Source of the DNA: Tribonema minus
Lineage: Eukaryota; Sar; Xanthophyceae; Tribonematales; Tribonemataceae
Length of the DNA stretch: 64,000 nucleotides
NCBI GenBank assembly: GCA_017506865.1
Contig: JAFCMP010000529.1
Location: forward strand, 310,001-374,000
Direction of reading: 5' to 3'
A program made the translations under genes and the position numbers. Numbering within the stretch: position 1 is the stretch's first letter; every line of letters starts with the position of its first letter. The notes below the pieces were generated by a model that did no database searches, was not told the DNA's origin, and worked only from the letters and a program-made list of their open reading frames with translations. Of this stretch, positions 60,301 to 64,000 are shown one piece after another.

Positions 60301-61996
60301 CCCCCCTACCGCAACTGTGTTCTCCGCGTACGGTAAACTCATCTACTAAACCGTTGCGGTCATGTTATCTTGTGGTCATTTCATTCATGCATTCGACATG
60401 AGTGTAGCAGCATTGTCTGCCTCACACCGAAGGCTTGAATGTTTGCAAGTGTTCAACTTCAACTTCTGATGTTGCGAGCACTTCTGGGGCTGTGATGTGC
60501 AGCGCACTGCGCGTGTCCTGTCTGCAAAGGTGCACATCAGCTGTTAATTGATTTTCTGGCCGTGTTGGTGGCCTGTGCGCTCGTGTTGGCGCCACTGGCA
60601 GCAGCGGACAGTCGTCACAGCGCAAGCAGTGCTGCGGAGCTATTGCACTGGCCACTCCTTCAGAGGCGCAGCTGCAATAACTGCCACAACTGAATCCTGG
60701 TGTGTTGATCTACTGGCAGATTACAATAGCAGCATTCAGCTGCCCTGCGAGTCAATGCCTCTTGCCTATAGTTATTGTCACAACATGCATCGCAGCCCTG
60801 CCGCAGTCAGTGGCGGCGACACAGAATGCCAGCGGCATGATTTCATGAGGCAGGTATGCATTGCACGTACTGCCAGATGGCCAGCAATGTCGCTGCCGCT
60901 TTTGCGTAGCTGTTGGCGATGGTTTAACCGGTACTGGCGCAACATTCATCAGTTGTAATCCACATCCAAGTCGCTGTTACTTCCGTTACAGTGACCGCGG
61001 ACCCGGAACAACTTCCGCTGTGTGCACCACCGCCAACACCAGCGCCTTCACGCTAAAGACTCGTCAGACGCTCACCTCGTTGCAGACGTGAATGGCAAAC
61101 TCCGTCTGGTCCTGCTCATCCTGCGCCAGTGCTCCGATCACCCCCTCGCCAAAGGGGACATACACCACCCCCCCGCCATCCGCCGACAGCGACCACAGCC
61201 GCCTCCGCGCCGCCGCCTGCCGCTGCGCGCCGCGTTCCGTCGCGCCGACATTCGAAGCGAAACTGTCGTAACTGTCGTCCTCCACGAGGTACAGCAGCGC
61301 GCCCTCGCACTCGAGGCACTCGCACAGGTGGCGCGCGATGCGGCGCAGCGCCGTCGCCGCGGAGGGCGATTCGTGCAGGTCGCAGGGGAGGTCGTCCGCG
61401 AGGAAGGAGAGTTGCAGCTGCAGGCGCTCCGCGTCCGCGCGCGCCGCGTCGAGCTCCTGCTCCTGCTCCTGCATGGTGAGCGTCATGGACGCCATTTCGT
61501 CCAGGGAGAACCTGGGAACGAAGGGGGGGGGAGGGGGGGGGCAGCAGTGACACGTTTGGCAGGCGTACAGTGGCGTTTGGATGCAGTTATTAGTTGAAGC
61601 GAGCAGCGCACGCTGGCAACAGTCAGAAATGAGGTGTTGGTGTATGTTGGCGACGCGTAGTGTGCATGCAACGATCACGCGAATGTGGTTATTTGAGCAC
61701 TTCACACCTAGCAGAATTCACTTCAAACCAGTTTATCTGCGTCATTTGCGTGATGCTTCTGCTGCACCATCTGACGACCTGCAGGCGGATGTAGCATCTG
61801 CTGCTGACTGAACTGTCTGTGACTGAAGCAGCAAGGACATGGTCACTAGTACAACAGCAACCGCCTTGAGCAAATGACCTGTGTTCGTCGCAACACTATG
61901 CCAGAGCATCCCGATGGCGTACCTGTGCGTTGCTCTGAGTTCAGCGAGCTGGTCCATGAGCTCATCCACCTCCCTGTGGCCACCAGCGAACGCCAT
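29311..61996 (-). CDS. Giant multi-GAF, coiled-coil, SFI1-like-repeat protein (about 3,600 aa)
   Basis: One chain of about 33 minus-strand exons from the ATG at 61996 to the TGA at 29311 keeps reading phase at every junction and sums to 3,614 codons. Domain order with rough residues: coil 1-55; GAF1 60-285; GAF2 286-660; Ala/Glu-rich coiled coil 661-1740; Trp-repeat region resembling SFI1 centrin-binding repeats 1730-2435; degenerate histidine-kinase ATPase-like patch 2436-2580; GAF module 2620-2850; GAF module 2852-3130; GAF-like module 3131-3250; coil 3260-3555; hydrophobic segment near 3590-3613. I know of no protein with this order. GAF domains usually bind small ligands or dimerise, and SFI1 repeats bind centrin at basal bodies, so a filament or basal-body signalling scaffold is a reasonable inference only. 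It could still be two or more adjacent genes; weak junctions are at 40.0-43.2 kb and at the C-terminus. Exons are given in the following entries. Confidence 0.65.
29633..29679. repeat. Telomere-type inverted repeat beside a 5' splice site
   Basis: TTAGGGTTAGGG units run into CTAATCCTAACCCTGATCC around an AGCT centre. The block ends about 10 bp from the intron start at 29689. It is the second head-to-head telomere hairpin in the window. Confidence 0.85.
29985..30370 (-). repeat. Acceptor-side copies of the exon at 29690-29872
   Basis: GTCGTCAGCGCTCACCTGC...AGCGAGCCGCC, covering the exon start, its AG and the adjoining intron with CGCTCAAGCGGATGCGTT, recurs at about 29995-30120, 30165-30240 and 30318-30390. 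The 29995 copy still contains a good part of the exon (GCGCATGCGCGTCAGGTCGT). Confidence 0.85.
31410..31660 (-). repeat. Two 120-bp copies of an exon end with donor
   Basis: GCACCTGCAATCGGTACTTG and the following GGAGGC..CCGCTGCGG core at 31420 and 31540 repeat the end of the exon at 31666-31821 plus about 75 bp of its intron (CATATGCTCC, CACATCAGGGC). Both copies keep the GTGCAG donor and an upstream GCAG. Confidence 0.85.
33590..33710. repeat. Short direct repeat
   Basis: GCTGGTGTCGTGAGTGTAA occurs at about 33604 and 33679 within an intron of the giant gene. A third weaker match starts at about 33733. Confidence 0.7.
34229..39152 (-). CDS. Giant protein part 7: two further GAF modules
   Basis: Exons 38663-39152, 38201-38398, 36974-37113, 36436-36545, 35604-35683 and 34229-34735. 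The first two form a GAF module: RVLGCERAALLLRDRD, a Gly/Ser insertion, then across the splice RSALVVPLLDDDGDVWGILV and a closing helix. The other four form a second module: DHPLEQGIAPLAKSICA, ARSAFGLSSAHLYLVDGA, VPVQVRVGAGMVGTAAQTA, a Pro-rich insertion, EAVLCVPIMVRRG and VLGVLRAARQL. Phases 1/2/0 agree at every junction, which strongly supports these exons. Confidence 0.82.
35200..35470 (-). repeat. Copies of the exon end at 35604-35683
   Basis: CGTACCTTGCTGTCTGCGCG and the following exon bases recur at 35315-35375 and, shorter, near 35425-35450. The linked intron words CATATGGTCTATGTGTGTAC recur at 35229 and 35288, with a weaker match at about 35574. Donor-side duplication again. Confidence 0.8.
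37593..37637. repeat. Interstitial telomere-type block (TTAGGG)
   Basis: Degenerate TTAGGG units in an intron between the exons at 38201 and 37113. Confidence 0.8.
37857..37955. repeat. Dense ACTTGAAGT palindrome cluster
   Basis: About ten occurrences of CTTCAAGT/ACTTGAAG-type words in under 100 bp. The same 8-10 bp palindromic word occurs singly in many introns across the window, for example near 2650, 6893, 8786 and 31387. Confidence 0.8.
38142..38169. repeat. Telomere-type block beside a 5' splice site
   Basis: CCCTAACCCTAACCCTAACC ends about 31 bp from the intron start at 38200 (donor of exon 38201-38398). Confidence 0.85.
39907..42924 (-). CDS. Giant protein part 6: Trp repeat, HATPase-like patch, GAF tail
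   Basis: Least certain part. Proposed exons: 42810-42924 (Cys/Gly-rich, included mainly because its phase fits), 42235-42330 (LRGAWHAWRAAAA), 41528-41777, 40581-40765 and 39907-40033. Joined, the 41.5 and 40.7 kb exons read VVDFVEAGVARLF...VEVELRLSR...AAVTDDALGISAQHLDRLF. This resembles the N-box, strand and G1-box region of histidine-kinase ATPases, but the N-box Asn is absent and the G1 box reads DDALG instead of DxGxG, so activity is unlikely. The last exon has a GAF-type closing helix (TTAETHALHAVAEAAAAAL). Confidence 0.45.
41478..41527. repeat. Telomere-type block reaching into a 5' splice site
   Basis: CCCTCACGCTAATCCTAACC...CCCTACC-type units run directly up to the proposed donor at 41527. 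The GTAGGT donor itself may derive from the repeat. Confidence 0.75.
41850..41950 (-). repeat. Acceptor-side copy of the exon starting at 41777
   Basis: About 75 bp repeat the exon start and its AG. The copy reads VNDEKRAVNAQLRIREGALA in frame, against ANDEKRAVSAQLSICEGALA in the proposed exon. It looks recent and still open. Confidence 0.85.
43038..47522 (-). CDS. Giant protein part 5: coil with SFI1-like Trp repeats
   Basis: Exons 47252-47522, 45939-46766, 45569-45712, 45100-45270, 44254-44547 and 43038-43201, phases agreeing. Trp-centred helices recur: ALRRW, RCFSAWR, RGVARWR, VLRWARA, AWGVWARA, LRAAFRRW, ALHKWQR, TTFAAWRTAA and ACGAWGALARRR. This spacing and the A-F-x-x-W-R pattern resemble SFI1/centrin-binding repeats. 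The long 45939-46766 exon is mostly coil with Trp elements at its end. A small extra exon near 43.40 kb (frame TAAAAALRVHAARR) is possible. The 45569 exon uses a GTCAGT donor. Confidence 0.7.
45057..45080. repeat. Telomere-type block beside a 5' splice site
   Basis: CCCTGACCCTAACCTAACCC ends about 19 bp from the intron start at 45099. Confidence 0.85.
45820..45843. repeat. CA dinucleotide repeat
   Basis: Twelve CA units in an intron of the giant gene. Confidence 0.95.
48396..51031 (-). CDS. Giant protein part 4: 879-residue coiled-coil exon
   Basis: One exon of 2,636 bp, open throughout, preceded by a transcript poly-C tract (51046-51084) and closed by CG|GTGAGC. It encodes almost uninterrupted heptads built from A, E, R, L and Q (for example QVSDALTSQLQAARRDLAA). 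Near the 3' end a Gly/Ser hinge (SSDGGGGSGGGGGG) and a Ser/Pro-rich linker (DQSLSSDEQLSV, SLPDSPQGLRG) interrupt it. It ends with the first SFI1-like element AFAALRLAVAVSRLERA. Confidence 0.85.
51046..51084. repeat. Near-pure G tract (poly-C before a 3' splice site)
   Basis: About 39 bp of G with single A interruptions. On the transcript strand it is the pyrimidine tract before the acceptor at 51031. Similar C-rich tracts precede acceptors at 34735 and 61511. Confidence 0.9.
51330..51990 (-). repeat. Decayed outer copies of the coiled-coil exon unit
   Basis: Copies near 51340-51415, 51600-51685 and 51795-51885 carry a 1-bp deletion or a 2-bp insertion, and two have lost the GT donor (ATGAGA). 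The last two units (51595-51790 and 51790-51985) are nearly identical 195-bp direct repeats, a recent duplication of an already broken copy. Confidence 0.85.
52003..52436 (-). CDS. Possible extra tandem coiled-coil exons
   Basis: Three copies of the exon end at 52555 keep an AG before, a GT after and a length divisible by three: 52371-52436 (22 codons), 52188-52229 (14 codons, internally deleted) and 52003-52074 (24 codons, behind a CTCTGCAG acceptor). Each encodes a variant of SDARFAAELSDMRAA. Splicing them in would lengthen the coil without changing frame. Whether any is used cannot be told from sequence. Confidence 0.4.
52555..55012 (-). CDS. Giant protein part 3: small coiled-coil exons
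   Basis: Three phase-0 exons: 54845-55012 (56 codons, ELRLKAERQKHRSALEALWS), 53749-53865 (39 codons) and 52555-52692 (46 codons, ending LESDARFAAELSDMRAAMEG plus DAQQ). Each is an alanine- and charge-rich heptad segment. Two of the three have extensive downstream pseudo-copies of their ends. Confidence 0.75.
53072..53087. repeat. A15 homopolymer
   Basis: Run of A in an intron at about 53073-53087. Nearby GGCGCTGGCCACAGGCGTGAGG occurs twice (53310 and 53523). Confidence 0.9.
54175..54700 (-). repeat. Four decayed copies of the exon end at 54845
   Basis: Units near 54185-54245, 54320-54370, 54462-54520 and 54603-54690 repeat GAGGTCGCGCGCGCCGCCGC and GCTGCGACCACAGC, including the GT donor region. 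The copy nearest the exon is the best preserved and also covers AGCGCTGAGCGGTGCTTCTG. Confidence 0.85.
55640..55810 (-). repeat. 165-bp copy of the exon end at 55897 with lost donor
   Basis: GTGATCAGTAAATACAC and the exon end (AEQQLRASDAAAYEHAVQ) repeat the region 55850-55960. Where the real exon has CAG|GTAACC the copy reads CAGGCAGCG, so the donor is gone. Confidence 0.85.
55897..58249 (-). CDS. Giant protein part 2: GAF2 and start of coil
   Basis: Exons 57201-58249 (350 codons), 56862-56938 and 55897-56077. The large exon encodes a GAF-like fold with Ala/Gly/Asp-rich insertions: ARARLLLPHPATGALQLVLE, QLCVPLRGPLGGGGAFGALQ, then a second GAF-type pattern ending QIIVAPLVLPPLP and VVGVVQLGRGEEDEPFSLTE, with its last helix in exon 56862-56938. 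There may be two GAF units here. The next exon begins the coil (ELRTQLDEASADARAAREEL). Confidence 0.75.
58468..58490. repeat. Interstitial telomere-type block
   Basis: CCTAACCCTAACCCTAACCG in the intron between exons 58597-58771 and 57201-58249. Confidence 0.85.
58597..61996 (-). CDS. Giant protein part 1: N-terminal coil and GAF1
   Basis: Exons 61923-61996 (start ATG, MAFAGGHREVDELMDQLAEL), 61076-61511, 59443-59613 and 58597-58771. The exon 1/2 junction reads THR-FSLDE in phase. GAF1 runs from CECLECEGALLYLVEDD through VVYVPFGEGVIGAL and HVCNE to VALGGAEGIAAVVQVCNR, then a closing helix DEALLEEQLPLARAAARLAG. The acceptor of exon 2 follows an almost pure C tract in the transcript (61519-61540 as G on the + strand). 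GAF1 is the clearest GAF domain in the protein. Confidence 0.85.
58800..59085 (-). repeat. Acceptor-side copies of the exon starting at 58771
   Basis: TCCTGCGCAGCAGCGCTCAG, the AG and upstream intron of the real exon, recurs in diverged form near 58870, 58910, 58943, 58972, 59033 and 59070. One copy (58840-58885) also includes the exon start CTCCAGCAGCGCCTCGTC. Confidence 0.85.
59290..59440 (-). repeat. About 120-bp copy of GAF1 exon end with donor
   Basis: The end of exon 59443-59613 (GIAAVVQVCNRAGVPG, FTAE and its GTGAGGACG donor) and the intron start with CTTCAACAACA are repeated almost perfectly at 59300-59420. Confidence 0.9.
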
Positions 61997-62140
61997 GGCG
62001 ACTCCAGCTTCGCAAACGGAACTTACTCGAGGTTGAACACTTGAGGAACTGAGCATCGAATTGCACCTTCGAAGGCGTCTGCGCCGACACCTACATCTGC
62101 AGCACCAACGGCTTGCTCATTGACTCACGTCACTGCAAGG
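61997..62140. promoter_or_regulatory. Short divergent promoter upstream of the giant gene
   Basis: 144 bp separate the giant gene's ATG (61996, minus) from the proposed ATG of the plus-strand gene at 62141, the same distance as between CCB1 and PSTK. No core motif stands out. Confidence 0.4.
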
Positions 62141-63261
62141 ATGTCGCCCGTGAAACAGCCAAGGTCGACACGCCTAACGCGCCAACTTCAACGAGAGACC
62201 CTGCAAGGAGGGCGCGGGTGCTCGCAGCTCAGTGAGATTTGGACCAGGAGCACCTCAGCATGGAGAGCGTGCCTGCTTCCTCTGACCACAGCAGGCCTAA
62301 GCCGCAAGAGTAGGGGACAGGGGAACGCAGGGCATGCCAGCACTCCAGCATGACACAAAGTTCACAACACTTGCGCCAAGCCTGCGAGCCATTGCTTCAT
62401 GGCCAGCAAGGGTCGGATACGGTCTTGTCAGATGACGGTAAGATCACATACTTGTTGCAATTTGAGCTAGTGAGAGCATCTAAAAGATCTGAGACCGCAA
62501 CTTCGCGCGGGGAGTTGGCGATCTCGGCCCGAGCCTTGGGAGCGTAAGATTTCAGCAGTGATCGTTACTGAGCGCCATTAGCTGTCTTTCGCGACAGGTT
62601 GTCCTAAAAAGTCAAGGATCACTGATTGTAGCACGCGAAAGACGGTGCATCATCTCACTCACCGCGAGTTGCCACCTCTCGCAGCCGTGACTGATCGTCC
62701 TGGTCTCGCGGCTTTGAATGTGAAGCCAGCTCGCACTATTGGCCAATAATGCTGAGCCAGGACACATCAGCACAATCATGGTTGCTGTAGGAACTTCTGG
62801 CCGTAGGATGCGCTAGACCGGCCGAAGTGTCAGTCGCCAGTGTCGTTCGTAGCACAACAGGCATGTTGCAAAGCAAGCATGGTCACACACACCCCTCCCC
62901 CCCCTGCCTTCCATTGTGCCACCGCGGCGCCCCATCGGCAGGCGGCGACCTGGGGACGGACGAAATCGGCTTCTCCTCCGCAGACGAGGGCAGCTTCTGC
63001 AGCAATCACTCCCCTGGTCACAGTAACGCGCACCACCACCACCACCTTCACCACGCAAAGGGCCACAGCCTTGGGCACTCGCGGCTGCAGGCGGAAGTGC
63101 AGTTGGTGGGGGCGGCGAGGGGGGCGGGGGGCTGTGTGTGGGGGGGAGGGGGGGGGGCAGGGGGCAGCGGCGCGGCGTCCCCCAACTCGCCGCCAGTGTT
63201 GCGGCGGTCACGGAAGGGGAGCTCGCGGACGGCAAAGCTGCCGCTGTTCATTGAGATCAAG
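62141..63261 (+). CDS. 5' part of an unidentified His/Ser-rich protein
   Basis: Exon 62942-63261 is well supported: a long pyrimidine tract with CGGCAG acceptor, 107 open codons and AAG|GTGCGC donor. It encodes IGFSSADEGSFCSNHSPGH, a His-rich patch (HHHHHLHH), a Gly-rich stretch, then a basic SPPVLRRSRKGSS and KLPLFIEIK. A possible first exon is 62141-62231 (ATG after AAGG, MSPVKQPRSTRLTRQLQRET, phase 1 out), which joins in frame. Other exons may lie between, and the gene probably continues past the window end. No family recognised. Confidence 0.45.
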
Positions 63262-64000
63262 GTGCGCGCTGGTGCTGCTTTGGGTCGTGCTGCTGCCGGT
63301 GTTGGCAGTTGGCGTGAGTCAGGCTTCTTCTGTCTTTAGTGTCAGCAGTCATGAGGTTTGCATCCACATATTGAGGGCCTGCGTTTTGCAATCAAGCAAG
63401 CTTCTTGTTATAGCCCTCTTTGTTCACCGTACTTAAGAAGTACGCCCCTTCAAGGTGTTTTGTGAACCGAGCATTGCGCAATGTAGCAAGAATGAAGAAA
63501 TCGTGCACCTGTTGCTACTCTCTGCTACCATTTCAGATTCACTGGCACGTACTGAAACTGAAGTTTTAAGTAGCAGGCTATTAGCGCAGAAGTTGTTAAT
63601 TTCAAGCGCATATGTCACTGACAATGCATACAGACTGATTCTCGTGCCAAACACGTTCATTCCCCAAAGCATAGTGTACTTCTTGACCATGGTATCATCT
63701 AAAAGTCATTTGAATACTTTCACTCACCACCTGCGTTGATCCCAGCAACAACTTGTACTGGCAAATAGCATGTAGTGTCACCTCTTACGTGCGTGCGCGC
63801 TGATCACCATCTGTAAAACTGCGGCTTTGATCGTGTGCTTCTTGCGCCTTGCTGATTAGCGCTTGCGTGAGCAACTTGGCTGATGTACCACCAAGTGCAG
63901 CCGCCTCGCCTCGCCTTAGTGCATATGCAGAACAAGTGCAGCGAGCAAAGCATAGAGCCGACCAGTATGGCGCCACTGCTGCTGTTCGGTTGCATACAAC
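63262..64000. other. Right edge, no resolved exon
   Basis: Likely intron and further exons of the plus-strand gene starting at 62141. A 94-codon open frame at 63455-63739 has lower GC than other exons here and no motif, so I do not call it. A short diverged repeat of CTGCTGCTGC type is absent. Confidence 0.35.

Noticed and set aside
63455..63739. 94-codon plus-strand frame as the next exon of the 62141 gene
   Set aside because: Base composition is much lower in GC than all accepted exons, the protein shows no motif, and the acceptor is unclear.

Overview
This is a nuclear window from an intron-rich microbial eukaryote, most likely a marine alga with a red-type secondary plastid (haptophyte or stramenopile grade). 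Three observations support this. The CCB1-like gene starts with a signal peptide followed by an AAF cleavage motif, the hallmark of bipartite plastid targeting in such algae. A selenocysteine-pathway kinase (PSTK) is present. TTAGGG/CCCTAA telomere-type blocks are scattered through introns. Coding exons are very GC- and alanine-rich and introns are closer to 50% GC. No bacterial operons, CRISPR arrays or recognisable transposons were seen. All gene models were built by hand from open frames, GT/AG splice signals and reading-phase agreement between exons; no RNA or database evidence was available.

Layout: 1-2197 has no supported gene (tandem repeats). 2198-6819 (-) is CCB1, a cytochrome b6f haem-attachment factor, with five phase-0 exons. 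It is divergent, with 144 bp between start codons, from PSTK at 6964-10206 (+). PSTK converges on a 12-exon EF-hand/TLDc protein resembling MEAK7 at 11129-23837 (-). At 24425-26393 (+) lies an AAA/STAND-like P-loop ATPase. The stretch 26394-29310 is poorly resolved. From 61996 down to 29311 (-) a single phase-consistent chain of about 33 exons encodes a giant protein of about 3,600 residues. Its order is N-terminal coil, two GAF domains, more than 1,000 residues of Ala-rich coiled coil, SFI1-like Trp repeats, a degenerate histidine-kinase-ATPase-like patch, two or three more GAF modules, another coil and a hydrophobic C-terminus. Again 144 bp upstream, a divergent + strand gene starts at 62141 and may run out of the window.

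The most striking feature of the window is structural. Introns repeatedly contain tandem, decaying copies of the edge of the neighbouring exon together with its splice site. At least twelve exons in four genes show this, on donor and acceptor sides alike. In the giant gene one such array (51.3-52.7 kb) contains copies that keep AG/GT and lengths divisible by three, so they could add 14-24-residue coiled-coil units. Telomere-like blocks often sit within about 30 bp downstream of 5' splice sites. Together these suggest that local duplication centred on splice junctions is building introns, decoy splice sites and new repeat exons.
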